Part shown: positions 6,668-14,582 of the stretch, piece after piece
Layout: the number at the start of each line of letters is the position of its first letter
How positions within the stretch are numbered: the first letter of the stretch is position 1
DNA from: SIG480 sp045636865
GTDB lineage: Bacteria; Bacillota; Clostridia; Oscillospirales; JAAYXM01
DNA: 26,745 nucleotides
Assembly: GCA_045636865.1 (NCBI GenBank)
Contig: JAZTYJ010000011.1
Location: 1-26,745, forward strand
Reading direction: 5' to 3'
The notes under the pieces: model-generated
What the model was told of the DNA's origin: nothing
What the model saw: the letters and a program-made list of their open reading frames with translations, nothing else
Database searches by the model: none
Position numbers and translations under genes: made by a program

Positions 6668-7558
6668 ATGGATATAAAAAAGTCCGGAATGATTGCAATC
6701 GTAGGTCGTCCGAATGTAGGAAAATCTACTCTCATAAATAAGTTTGCAGGCGAAAAAATCGCAATAGTTTCAGATAAGCCGCAAACAACAAGAAACAGAA
6801 TTTTCGGAATAATCAACAGAGAAGACACACAGTATGTGTTTCTTGATACTCCGGGAATCCATGTTCCGAAGAGTCATCTCGGAGAGTATATGGTAAAAGT
6901 AGCGGGAGATTCAATTTCAGAGGTTGACGCAGTTTTGGTTATGGTAGCTCCGATTGCAAAAATCGGTGAAATCGAAAAGAGTATTATCGAGCGCATATCT
7001 GCAAATAAAGTTCCTGCGATTTTGCTTATAAATAAGATAGACACCGTCGAAAAAACGGATATATTTGCGGTCATCGAAGCTTACAGCAAGGCATATGACT
7101 TTGAAGCGATTATACCTGTATCCGCACAAAAGGGAGACGGAGTTGACCGCGTTTATGATGAGCTTGACAAATTCATCCCCGAAGGGCCTGCTCTTTTCCC
7201 GGAAGGAATGGTTTCAGATATTCCTGAAAAGCAGATGATATCGGAGATTATCCGCGAAAAGCTTCTGCGACTTCTGAATCACGAGATTCCTCACGGCACG
7301 GCTGTTGAGATTGAGCGCTTTACAGAGCGTGAAAACGGAATTATAGATGTCGTAGCAACAATCTATTGCGAGAGAGATACACACAAGGGAATCATAATCG
7401 GCAAAAAGGGTGCTATGCTCAAAAAGGTTGGAGAGAGCGCGCGCCGCGATATAGAACGTTTTATGGGTACGAAGGTTTATCTTGAAACGTGGGTTAAGGT
7501 CAAGGAAAACTGGCGCGATAACGATGTTCTTATCAAGAATTTCGGGTATGAAGTTTAA
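6668..7558 (+). CDS. era: GTPase Era
   Basis: Era is an essential GTPase that binds the 3' end of 16S rRNA through a KH domain and guides late 30S assembly. The 296-residue product shows G1 GRPNVGKST (13-21), the switch I threonine in QTTR (39-42), G3 DTPG (60-63), G4 NKID (122-125) and G5 SAQK (152-155). A C-terminal KH domain carries GKKGAMLKKVG (~244-254). Length and layout are normal. The ATG is preceded by AGAGGAGAAAAAGT. It follows the membrane protein by 14 bases and recO follows after 35, so the three are probably co-transcribed; era-recO is a widely kept pair. Confidence 0.98.
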   Translation: MDIKKSGMIAIVGRPNVGKSTLINKFAGEKIAIVSDKPQTTRNRIFGIINREDTQYVFLDTPGIHVPKSHLGEYMVKVAGDSISEVDAVLVMVAPIAKIGEIEKSIIERISANKVPAILLINKIDTVEKTDIFAVIEAYSKAYDFEAIIPVSAQKGDGVDRVYDELDKFIPEGPALFPEGMVSDIPEKQMISEIIREKLLRLLNHEIPHGTAVEIERFTERENGIIDVVATIYCERDTHKGIIIGKKGAMLKKVGESARRDIERFMGTKVYLETWVKVKENWRDNDVLIKNFGYEV

Positions 7559-7593
7559 CTGTAAAGTCTTTTTGCTTTAGTGGTGGTGTTACC

Positions 7594-8325
7594 GTGCAGA
7601 TAGTAGATAAAGGTCTTATACTTCGCGAAACCGCATATAAAGAAGCAGATGTTATGCTGACTGTTCTTACAGAGTGCGCAGGTAAGCTTTCCGTTGTTGC
7701 GCGAGGTGCAAAACGAAAGGGCAGTCGGGTCTCCGCCGCAATTCAACTCTTTGCATATTCTGAATTTACTCTGTATGAAAACGGCGGAAGGTATACACTT
7801 AACGAGGCAGAGCTGATAGAACTGTTTTACGGAATACGGGATGACCTTATAAAGCTTTCGCTGGCATCGTATTTTTCTGAAGTTTTAGAGCAGGCGGCAG
7901 ATGCTGATACCATAAACCCCGAGCTTTTGAGACTTGGTCTGAATTCTCTTTTTGCTCTTTCGAAAACGGATATTCCAAACGAAAAAATAAAGGCCGTTTT
8001 CGAGATAAAGGCAGCAGAGCTTTCGGGATATGCACCGAATCTCAATTTCTGCATGAGTTGTGGTTGTTCTGATAACCTTTTTTTGTTTGATGTAAAAAAC
8101 GGAAGTGTGGTATGCAGAGAATGTGCAACAGGTATATGTATGGATATTGACGCAAGTGTTCTTGATGCACTCCGCTACATTTCAACAGAAGATATAAAAC
8201 GGATTTTTTCTTTTAAGATTAACGACAGTTCAATGAAGATTCTTTCAGAACTTGCAAATTCCTATTTAAGAACGCATTTTGACAGAAACTTTAAAACAGA
8301 TGCGTTTTACAAAGCACTTTTATAA
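7594..8325 (+). CDS. recO: DNA repair protein RecO
   Basis: RecO anneals SSB-coated DNA and loads RecA with RecR in gap repair. The 243-residue product has an N-terminal OB fold (DKGLILRETAYKEADVMLTVLT) and a helical domain. A zinc-binding knuckle has Cys at 153, 156, 174 and 177 (C-x2-C-x17-C-x2-C), typical of Firmicute RecO. The start is GTG at 7594, giving the expected N-terminus. The site in front (GGTGGTG) is only a modest ribosome binding site. There is no in-frame ATG near enough to compete. It lies between era and mutS2, with 15 bases to the latter. Confidence 0.95.
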   Translation: MQIVDKGLILRETAYKEADVMLTVLTECAGKLSVVARGAKRKGSRVSAAIQLFAYSEFTLYENGGRYTLNEAELIELFYGIRDDLIKLSLASYFSEVLEQAADADTINPELLRLGLNSLFALSKTDIPNEKIKAVFEIKAAELSGYAPNLNFCMSCGCSDNLFLFDVKNGSVVCRECATGICMDIDASVLDALRYISTEDIKRIFSFKINDSSMKILSELANSYLRTHFDRNFKTDAFYKALL

Positions 8326-8340
8326 GTTACGGAGAATGGT

Positions 8341-10728
8341 ATGAGTAGTCTCTATGTAAAAACACAAAAAACGCTTGAGCTTGACGAGGTTTTAGGCCTC
8401 CTTTCTGAAGAAGCAGTAAGTGATGCCGCAAAATCGCTTGCGCTCGAAGTCATGCCGAGCACTGATATAACAGAGGTAAAAGCTTCTCTTGCAAAAACAG
8501 GTGCGGCAAGAAAGCTTATCGGATATAAGGGTACTCCGTCTTTTTCGGGGATTACCAACGTATCGCAGAGCCTTAAGCGCGCAAGTGTCGGGGGTGCTCT
8601 TAACACGACGGAGCTTTTGCACATTGCAGACCTTTTAAAAACTGCAAGGGGCGCAAAAGACTACCTCGAAGATGATAAAAGAAAAGAGAATACCGCGCTT
8701 GATTCTTACTTTGCGGCACTTTTTATCAATAAGTATTTTGAAGACAAAATAAGAAATATCATAATTAGTCCGGAAGAAATTGCAGACACGGCATCCGATG
8801 CGCTTCTTTCCATACGCAGAAAAATGCGGAGAAGCGGCGAGAAGATTCGTGAGGTTTTAAGCGCAATCATTTCTTCGCCGACAAAATCAAAGTATCTTCA
8901 GGAAACTATCATAACACAACGCTCCGGCAGATTCGTTGTTCCTGTCAAGAGTGAGTACAGAGGCGAGATAAAAGGTCTCGTTCACGACGTTTCATCTACG
9001 GGAGCAACAGTTTTTGTTGAGCCGATGCAGGTTGTTGAGCTCAACAACTCAATGCGTGAGCTTGAAGCTGAAGAGAAGAAAGAAATCGAGAGAATCCTTT
9101 TTGAGCTTTCTGCAGAGGCTGTCGAGTTTTCGGAGGGACTTGAGCGCAATTTTGATATTCTCACAAAGCTCGACCTCATTTTTGCTATGGGAAACCTCTC
9201 ATATAAAATGAACGGCGAAGCTCCCGAGGTAAACGACAAAGGCATTGTAAATCTCATAAATGCGAGACATCCGCTTCTTAATAAAGATAAAACAGTCCCG
9301 ATATCAATCCGCCTCGGAAAAGATTTTGACACACTTGTCATCACAGGTCCGAACACGGGCGGAAAAACCGTTTCGCTCAAGACGGTCGGACTTCTTACAC
9401 TTATGGCAGAGTGCGGAATGTACATCCCGTGCGACTACGGTAGCGAGATTTCGGTGTTTGATAAGATATATGCAGATATTGGTGACGAGCAGAGTATCGA
9501 GCAATCACTTTCAACTTTCTCGTCGCATATGAAAAATATCGTAAAAATTCTTGACGAAGCAGATGGCCGATCACTTGTTCTTGTTGACGAGCTTGGCGCG
9601 GGCACAGATCCTGTAGAGGGTGCGGCGCTTGCAGTTTCTATTATTGAGTATATTAAGGCTCTTGGTGCGAAAACTATTGCTACAACACACTATGCGGAGC
9701 TTAAGAGCTTTGCGCTCATTACAAACCGTGTTGAAAATGCAAGCTGTGAGTTTGATGTTAAGACACTCAAGCCGACATACCGTCTCCTGATAGGAATCCC
9801 GGGCAAGAGTAACGCGTTTGCGATTTCCGAAAAACTTGGACTTCCGTCGAATATAATAGAAAGTGCAGAACACCTTGTCGAGCGTGAGGATAAGCGATTT
9901 GACGAGATTTTATCAAAGCTTGAGGATAAGCAGAAAGAGCTTGATTCAGAGCTTACGAAGGCAAATGAGCTTCGTTCTGATGCGGAGAAGAAGCGAAAGA
10001 AATCCGAGCAGTTTGAAGAAGAGCTTGAAAAGAGGAAGGTCGCAATAATTGAAAAAGCACGCGAAGATGCCGAAAAGATTATTAAGGATGCAAGAGATGC
10101 AGCAGACAGAGCTCTTGATGAAATTAAAGAAATAAGAAAGCTTGAGGCTAAAAAAGCCGATCAAAAACGCATAAATGACGCAAAAAGCGAGCTTCAGAGA
10201 GGCCTCAATGAGGCTGAAAAGAGTATGATTCGTGCAAAGCCACGAAAGACGGCAAAGCCACTTCCGAGAAAGCTTCGTGCGGGAGACACGGTCGAGCTTG
10301 TTGAACTCGGTCTTCAGGGAACTGTTGTTGAAGTTTCGGAGAAAAACGGAAGCATAACGGTTCAGGCAGGTATAATGAAGGTTTCCGTAAAACCTGAAGA
10401 GATTTCGCTTATTGAAGAGAGTGGATTCAAAACTGTAAATGATTTTGTTGCAAGAAAAAAAGCAGAGCTCCGAAATGTCAAAATCAGCCCTGAAGTTGAC
10501 CTTCGCGGAATGACTGCGGATGAAGCAGAGTATACACTCAGTGCGTATCTCGACAACGCATTTCTTGCAAAGCTCAATTCCGTAAGGATTATCCACGGAA
10601 AGGGGACCGGTGTTTTGAGAAAAACCGTTCATTCATATTTGCGGACACATCCGCACATCAAGTCGTGGAGACTTGGAGTTTTCGGCGAGGGAGAAGACGG
10701 CGTAACAATTGCTGAACTGCGCATCTGA
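8341..10728 (+). CDS. mutS2: MutS2 family protein with Smr domain
   Basis: MutS2 is a homodimeric ABC-type ATPase. In Bacillus subtilis it recognises collided ribosomes and splits them for rescue (RqcU role), while in other species it has been linked to suppression of recombination. The 795-residue product has a core/clamp region (1-300), Walker A GPNTGGKT (336-343), a signature region around SLSTFSSHM (389-397), Walker B LVLVDELGAGTDP (412-424) and a switch His at 450. A charged coiled coil (~500-645) and a KOW-like stretch follow. The Smr domain begins at VDLRGM (~719-724) and has HGKGTG (~752-757). It lacks a mismatch-recognition N-terminal domain, which separates it from MutS1. It ends the rlmB-era-recO run; a new promoter follows. 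Confidence 0.97.
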   Translation: MSSLYVKTQKTLELDEVLGLLSEEAVSDAAKSLALEVMPSTDITEVKASLAKTGAARKLIGYKGTPSFSGITNVSQSLKRASVGGALNTTELLHIADLLKTARGAKDYLEDDKRKENTALDSYFAALFINKYFEDKIRNIIISPEEIADTASDALLSIRRKMRRSGEKIREVLSAIISSPTKSKYLQETIITQRSGRFVVPVKSEYRGEIKGLVHDVSSTGATVFVEPMQVVELNNSMRELEAEEKKEIERILFELSAEAVEFSEGLERNFDILTKLDLIFAMGNLSYKMNGEAPEVNDKGIVNLINARHPLLNKDKTVPISIRLGKDFDTLVITGPNTGGKTVSLKTVGLLTLMAECGMYIPCDYGSEISVFDKIYADIGDEQSIEQSLSTFSSHMKNIVKILDEADGRSLVLVDELGAGTDPVEGAALAVSIIEYIKALGAKTIATTHYAELKSFALITNRVENASCEFDVKTLKPTYRLLIGIPGKSNAFAISEKLGLPSNIIESAEHLVEREDKRFDEILSKLEDKQKELDSELTKANELRSDAEKKRKKSEQFEEELEKRKVAIIEKAREDAEKIIKDARDAADRALDEIKEIRKLEAKKADQKRINDAKSELQRGLNEAEKSMIRAKPRKTAKPLPRKLRAGDTVELVELGLQGTVVEVSEKNGSITVQAGIMKVSVKPEEISLIEESGFKTVNDFVARKKAELRNVKISPEVDLRGMTADEAEYTLSAYLDNAFLAKLNSVRIIHGKGTGVLRKTVHSYLRTHPHIKSWRLGVFGEGEDGVTIAELRI

Positions 10729-10778
10729 TTTAATTTGACATATTTCGTGTTTTTTATACAGAATATGGATAAAAAATA

Positions 10779-10808
10779 TTGACTTATGTGTGTTGAATTT
10801 GATATTAT
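10779..10808 (+). promoter_or_regulatory. Sigma-A promoter of the Crh-like gene
   Basis: TTGACT at 10779-10784 and TATTAT at 10803-10808 are spaced by 18 bases in very A/T-rich DNA. The start would be about 45 bases before the ATG at 10858, which has a GAGGAG site upstream. A perfect TTGACA at 10735-10740 has no good partner. Confidence 0.6.
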
Positions 10809-10857
10809 ATAAGATATGAATGATATACGTAAAATAATTGTGAGGAGACAACTCTAA

Positions 10858-11127
10858 ATGTGTTCTAAAGAAGTTATAATCAACAATCAGATCGGTCTTC
10901 GTGCAAGACCTGCTGCATTCTTTATCCAGAAGGCAAACGAATTCAAGTGCAGCATCCAGGTTGAGCGTGAAGAACGCAGAGTTAATGCAAAAAGCATTCT
11001 CGGTGTCCTTTCTCTCGGCATCGTTAAAGGAACAAAGGTTACGATAATTGCAGACGGTGTGGACGAAGACGAGGCACTTGTTGCTTTGACAGAGCTCGTA
11101 GGCAGCAATTTTTCAGATAAGCTTTAA
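10858..11127 (+). CDS. HPr-family protein, Crh-like (His15 replaced by Arg, Ser46 kept)
   Basis: HPr proteins pass phosphate in the sugar phosphotransferase system through His15 and are regulated at Ser46 by HPr kinase. In this 89-residue protein the active-site block reads GLRARPAAFF, so residue 15 is Arg, while the regulatory block NAKSILGVLSL keeps Ser46 exactly in register. Bacillus subtilis Crh has the same plan with Gln15 and acts only as a CcpA co-repressor and metabolic regulator. By analogy this protein should not carry phosphate to EIIA but may be phosphorylated on Ser46. It has its own promoter and a hairpin before uvrC. Crh is usually next to whiA; here it is not. Confidence 0.9.
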   Translation: MCSKEVIINNQIGLRARPAAFFIQKANEFKCSIQVEREERRVNAKSILGVLSLGIVKGTKVTIIADGVDEDEALVALTELVGSNFSDKL

Positions 11128-11144
11128 AAATCAGATTAAACTAT

Positions 11145-11174
11145 TATAGACGGCGTTTAGCCGTCTATATTGTT
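11145..11174 (+). terminator. Hairpin between the Crh-like gene and uvrC
   Basis: A perfect 10-bp stem TATAGACGGC / GCCGTCTATA closes a GTTTA loop, followed by a short TTGTT tail. The weak T tract suggests partial termination, with read-through into uvrC. Confidence 0.6.
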
Positions 11175-11191
11175 ATAGGCAGGTGAGAGTT

Positions 11192-13009
11192 TTGAATCCG
11201 AAGGAAAAAGCGCTTAAGCTTCCGCAAAGTCCAGGCGTTTATATTATGATGGACGATAAGCATCGCGTTATATATGTCGGAAAGGCAAAAAAGCTTTATA
11301 ACCGAGTGAATTCATATTTCAGGTCAAACTCCTCGCATAATCTAAAAACAAGGCTGATGGTTTCGCAGATACGCGATTTTGATTATATTATAACTGATTC
11401 TGAAATCGAAGCATTCGTCCTTGAAAACTCTCTTATAAAAAAGCATATGCCGAAATACAATATTCTGCTGAAAGACGATAAGGGATATCCGTTTATCAGG
11501 GTTTCGTTAAAGGAAGAATATCCGCGATTTTCCATAGTTGCAAAGCGTGAGGATGATGGCGCGGAGTATTTCGGGCCATATGGTGGCAGAGTTGAATCAA
11601 GACGTGCAATCGAAACTGTTTCGGAGCTTTTGCGACTTCCTACCTGCAGCAGAAAATTTCCGAAGGATATAGGGAAAGGACGACCGTGCCTTAACAGTCA
11701 CATAGGAAGATGTGATGCTGTTTGTGCGGGCAATGTTACAAAAGAGGAATATCGCGAAAAAATCGAGCAGGCAAGTATGATTCTTTCGGGAAAAACCGAT
11801 TCTGTCATCGATGTTCTTGAAAAGAGGATGCTTGACCATGCCGAAAAGCTTGAGTTTGAGCGGGCAGGGAAGATTCGTGACCAGATTCATTCAATAAAAT
11901 CGCTCGCAACAAAGCAGAAGATGATTTCAAGTATGCTTTCGGATACTGACATAATTGGTTTTTTTGTCGGTGAGAGCAAAACGTATTTTTCGATACTTCA
12001 TTATATAGATGGAGCCTTGCTTGAGGGCGAAACGAAAGAAACAGAAACACCGGTATACGGTGAAGTGCCTGAGATTCTTGAGGAGTTTATGCTCAGGTAT
12101 TATACTGCGAGAGGAAGTTTTCCGAAAGAAATTTATATTCAGACGGAAATTCCGTCGGCTGAAATTATTTCGGAGTTGTTTTCGGAAGAGGCGGGGCGAC
12201 GCGTTCACATAATTTCACCAAAGCGCGGAGAGAAGTTAAAACTTGTAAAAATGGCTGAAAATAACGCGAAAGAAAAAGCTTTGTCCGAAACAGACAAGGA
12301 AGAAAAAAGAGCGAGAATCTTGGGCGATATCAAAAAAGTTCTCGGTCTTGAGCGTGAGCCGATGAGGATTGAGGCGTACGATATTTCAAACACTTCCGGC
12401 AAAGAAATGGTCGGGGGAATGGTGGTTTTGAAAAACGGAGCATTCCTCAAAAGAGACTATCGTCGTTTCAGGATAAAAACATTGACGGACCAGGATGATC
12501 CGCGTGCAATGAGCGAGGTTTTAAGACGGAGATTTTTGCGTCTTCGTGCAGACGATGAAAAATTCTCGACGATGCCCGATTTGATCCTTCTTGACGGAGG
12601 TATAAATCAGCTTCGCGAGGTTTTGAAACTTTTTGATGAGCTTTCGATTTCTGTGCCGTTGTTTGGTATGGTAAAGGACGATAAGCATATGACCCGTGCA
12701 ATTGTCGATGCAGACGGTCGAGAAATCGGGATTTCGGGAAATCCTGCACTCTTCAGATTTATCTCAACACTTCAGGATGAAGTTCACAGATACTCGATAG
12801 AATATCACAGAAAGCTTCGCGAGAGAAGTATGACTGAGAGTGAGCTTACGAAAATTGAAGGAATCGGAAAAAGTCGCGCAGAAAAGCTTCTTGAAAAGTT
12901 TAAAAGCATCGGTGCGATAAAAAAAGCAGAGGTTGATGAACTTATAACCGTTCTTCCCGAAAACGCTGCAAAAAAGGTCTATGAGTATTATCACGGTGAG
13001 GAGGATTAG
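11192..13009 (+). CDS. uvrC: Excinuclease ABC subunit C
   Basis: UvrC makes the dual incisions around bulky DNA lesions with UvrA and UvrB. The 605-residue product has a GIY-YIG nuclease domain (GVY at 15-17, YVG at 28-30) and four conserved cysteines at 152, 166, 174 and 178 (CSRKF...RPCL...IGRCDAVC). The UVR domain that contacts UvrB lies at ~204-237. The RNase H-like endonuclease domain has EAYDISNTSG, LLDGG and HRYSIEYHR, and a C-terminal helix-hairpin-helix pair has IEGIGKSRAEKLL. I prefer the TTG at 11192 (MNPKEKALKL) because AGGTGAG sits 5 bases upstream and homologues start there. A GTG at 11183 would add three residues. rsmD begins one base after the stop codon. Confidence 0.95.
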   Translation: MNPKEKALKLPQSPGVYIMMDDKHRVIYVGKAKKLYNRVNSYFRSNSSHNLKTRLMVSQIRDFDYIITDSEIEAFVLENSLIKKHMPKYNILLKDDKGYPFIRVSLKEEYPRFSIVAKREDDGAEYFGPYGGRVESRRAIETVSELLRLPTCSRKFPKDIGKGRPCLNSHIGRCDAVCAGNVTKEEYREKIEQASMILSGKTDSVIDVLEKRMLDHAEKLEFERAGKIRDQIHSIKSLATKQKMISSMLSDTDIIGFFVGESKTYFSILHYIDGALLEGETKETETPVYGEVPEILEEFMLRYYTARGSFPKEIYIQTEIPSAEIISELFSEEAGRRVHIISPKRGEKLKLVKMAENNAKEKALSETDKEEKRARILGDIKKVLGLEREPMRIEAYDISNTSGKEMVGGMVVLKNGAFLKRDYRRFRIKTLTDQDDPRAMSEVLRRRFLRLRADDEKFSTMPDLILLDGGINQLREVLKLFDELSISVPLFGMVKDDKHMTRAIVDADGREIGISGNPALFRFISTLQDEVHRYSIEYHRKLRERSMTESELTKIEGIGKSRAEKLLEKFKSIGAIKKAEVDELITVLPENAAKKVYEYYHGEED

Positions 13010-13010
13010 A

Positions 13011-13547
13011 ATGAGAGTAATATCAGGTTCGGCTCGCGGAAGAGTTTTAAAAACTCTTGAAGGTGAGCACACGCGTCCTACAACCGATAAGGTAAAAGGT
13101 TCAATTTTCAACATAATTCAATTTGAAATCGAAGACAGAGAGGTTCTTGACCTTTTTGCCGGCAGTGCACAGCTCTCAATCGAAGCGATAAGCCGAGGTG
13201 CAAAGAGTGCGCTCGCAGTTGATAACTCAAGAAAAGCGATAAATATCATAAAAGAAAACATTGAAATTTGCGGATTTGAGGATAAAATATCAACAATCTG
13301 CGGTGATTATTCGGAAGTGTTGACAAAAGGCAGGAAATATGATGTAATATTTTTAGACCCGCCGTATGATAGCGGTCTCCTTGAAAAAGCACTCCAAAAG
13401 ATTTTTGAATTTGACATATTGTCGAAAAATGGTATAATAGTATGTGAGTCAGATATATCTGCAAATACATCAGCTCTCGTTCCGGAAAATTATTCATCAA
13501 GAGAGTATGTATACGGCAGAATAAAACTTTTAGTCATCCGCAATTGA
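13011..13547 (+). CDS. rsmD: 16S rRNA (guanine966-N2)-methyltransferase RsmD
   Basis: RsmD methylates N2 of G966 in helix 31 of 16S rRNA, near the P-site tRNA. The 178-residue product begins MRVISGSARGR and then TRPTTDKVKGSIFNII, the family N-terminus. It has the SAM-binding LDLFAGS (46-52) and the catalytic DPPY (116-119). The loop after LDLFAGS reads AQLSIEA in place of the more usual G-x-L-x-IEA. The ATG at 13011 is preceded by GGTGAGGAGG inside the end of uvrC and is one base past its stop, so translation is probably coupled. coaD follows after 21 bases; rsmD-coaD is a widely conserved pair. Confidence 0.95.
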   Translation: MRVISGSARGRVLKTLEGEHTRPTTDKVKGSIFNIIQFEIEDREVLDLFAGSAQLSIEAISRGAKSALAVDNSRKAINIIKENIEICGFEDKISTICGDYSEVLTKGRKYDVIFLDPPYDSGLLEKALQKIFEFDILSKNGIIVCESDISANTSALVPENYSSREYVYGRIKLLVIRN

Positions 13548-13568
13548 TTTAGTTTGTGGAGGAGAGGT

Positions 13569-14060
13569 ATGAAAACAGCAGTTTATCCCGGTAGTTTTGA
13601 TCCGATAACAAAAGGTCATCTTGACATAATAGACCGTGCGTCAAAGATATTTGACAGAGTCGTTGTTGTTGCGATGACAAACGCAAAGAAAAAAGCAGTG
13701 TTTTCTCTCGAAGAGAGATGCTCACTCATTGAAAGATGTACTAAAAACTATGACAACGTAGAAGTTTTGGCATCCGATGCACTTTTGGCAGATTGGGTGA
13801 ATTCGATAGGGGATTGTGTGCTTGTAAAAGGTCTTCGCGCCGTAAGTGATTTTGAAAGTGAATTTCAGATGGCACTTATAAACAGAAAGCTCAATCCAAA
13901 CCTCGAAACTTTGTTTTTGCCGACATCGGAAGAGCATCTTTACCTTTCGTCAAGTGTTGTAAAAGAAGTTTGCGCTCTTGGCGGAGATATCTCGGCATTT
14001 ATTGATGAAGAAATTTTAGAAGACGTAAAAGAAAGAATTTTGAAAGGGGCGCAAATATAA
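13569..14060 (+). CDS. coaD: Phosphopantetheine adenylyltransferase
   Basis: CoaD transfers AMP from ATP to 4'-phosphopantetheine, the fourth of five steps of CoA synthesis. The 163-residue product has the nucleotidyltransferase N-terminus YPGSFDPITKGHLDII, in which TKGH (14-17) supplies the catalytic His17. It also has KGLRAVSDFESE, the pantetheine-binding region, and LSSSVVKE for the C-terminal ISS-x-x-x-R-like motif. Length is typical (159-165). The ATG follows GGAGGAGAGGT. Its TAA stop overlaps the ATG of the next gene by one base (TAATG), which points to translational coupling. Confidence 0.97.
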   Translation: MKTAVYPGSFDPITKGHLDIIDRASKIFDRVVVVAMTNAKKKAVFSLEERCSLIERCTKNYDNVEVLASDALLADWVNSIGDCVLVKGLRAVSDFESEFQMALINRKLNPNLETLFLPTSEEHLYLSSSVVKEVCALGGDISAFIDEEILEDVKERILKGAQI

Positions 14061-14542
14061 TGGCAAGCGGAATTGATGAATTGGTAAATATGTTATACGA
14101 TATGGTATCGGAGGCATGGGCGCTTCCTTTTGGTGCTGAAAAGTGCCTTTTGGAGAGGGAAAAGGTTCTTGACCTTATAGATGAAATACGCGTAAACTTG
14201 CCGAAGGATCTAGAGCAGGCAAGAACAATTGTTGACAACAGAAACGAGATTCTGTCTCTTGCAAAAAAAGAGGCAGATGCAATAAAGCTTGCGGCTGAAG
14301 AGCGTGCGCGCCACTTGGTTGCGGAGGATGAAATTGTTATCACCTCAAAACAAAAGGCCGCAGAAATTATGGCAGTTGCAGAGGCAAAGTCAAAGGAGCT
14401 TCGACGTGCGGCAAATGATTATGCGGAAGACACGCTTCGCCGTCTTGAAGGCGTAATTGAGCAGGCACTCAACGAAACGAGAGACTCAAGAAAACAATTT
14501 AGGTCTGCCGTTGTTAAAAACACAGGTGAAACAGAAGAATAA
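14060..14542 (+). CDS. Coiled-coil protein of unknown function, downstream of coaD
   Basis: The 160-residue product has no signal peptide or membrane segment. After a short N-terminal region (ELVNMLYDMVSEAWALPFGAEKCLLERE) it is almost wholly helical. Residues ~45-145 are rich in Ala, Glu, Lys and Arg with heptad-like spacing, giving a long coiled coil with some resemblance to ATP synthase b-subunit stalks or DivIVA-like rods. Database labels of ATPase or F0 subunit b for such proteins would reflect low-complexity similarity only. It is coupled to coaD by a one-base overlap and ends the operon at a strong terminator. A role in CoA metabolism or cell structure cannot be read from the sequence. 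Confidence 0.8.
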   Translation: MASGIDELVNMLYDMVSEAWALPFGAEKCLLEREKVLDLIDEIRVNLPKDLEQARTIVDNRNEILSLAKKEADAIKLAAEERARHLVAEDEIVITSKQKAAEIMAVAEAKSKELRRAANDYAEDTLRRLEGVIEQALNETRDSRKQFRSAVVKNTGETEE

Positions 14543-14545
14543 ATT

Positions 14546-14576
14546 AAAAGCTCTGTCCGAAAGGACAGAGCTTTTT
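14546..14576. terminator. Bidirectional terminator between the coiled-coil gene and pfkA
   Basis: The 13-bp stem AAAAGCTCTGTCC / GGACAGAGCTTTT closes a GAAA (GNRA) tetraloop, with T and A runs on either side. It serves both converging operons. Confidence 0.92.
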
Positions 14577-14582
14577 GTATCG

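Noticed and set aside
9946..10632. Minus-strand open frame of 228 codons inside mutS2
   Set aside because: Its composition (Phe, Leu, Cys, Ser rich) mirrors the Lys/Glu-rich coiled coil of MutS2 on the other strand. No family match.
10735..10764. Perfect -35 TTGACA after mutS2
   Set aside because: The best -10-like sequences at 17-18 bases are poor, and TATACA is only 14 bases away. The promoter at 10779-10808 is better.
11183..11191. GTG start for uvrC
   Set aside because: The ribosome binding site in front is weak, and the GTG itself is part of the AGGTGAG site that better fits the TTG at 11192. It remains possible.
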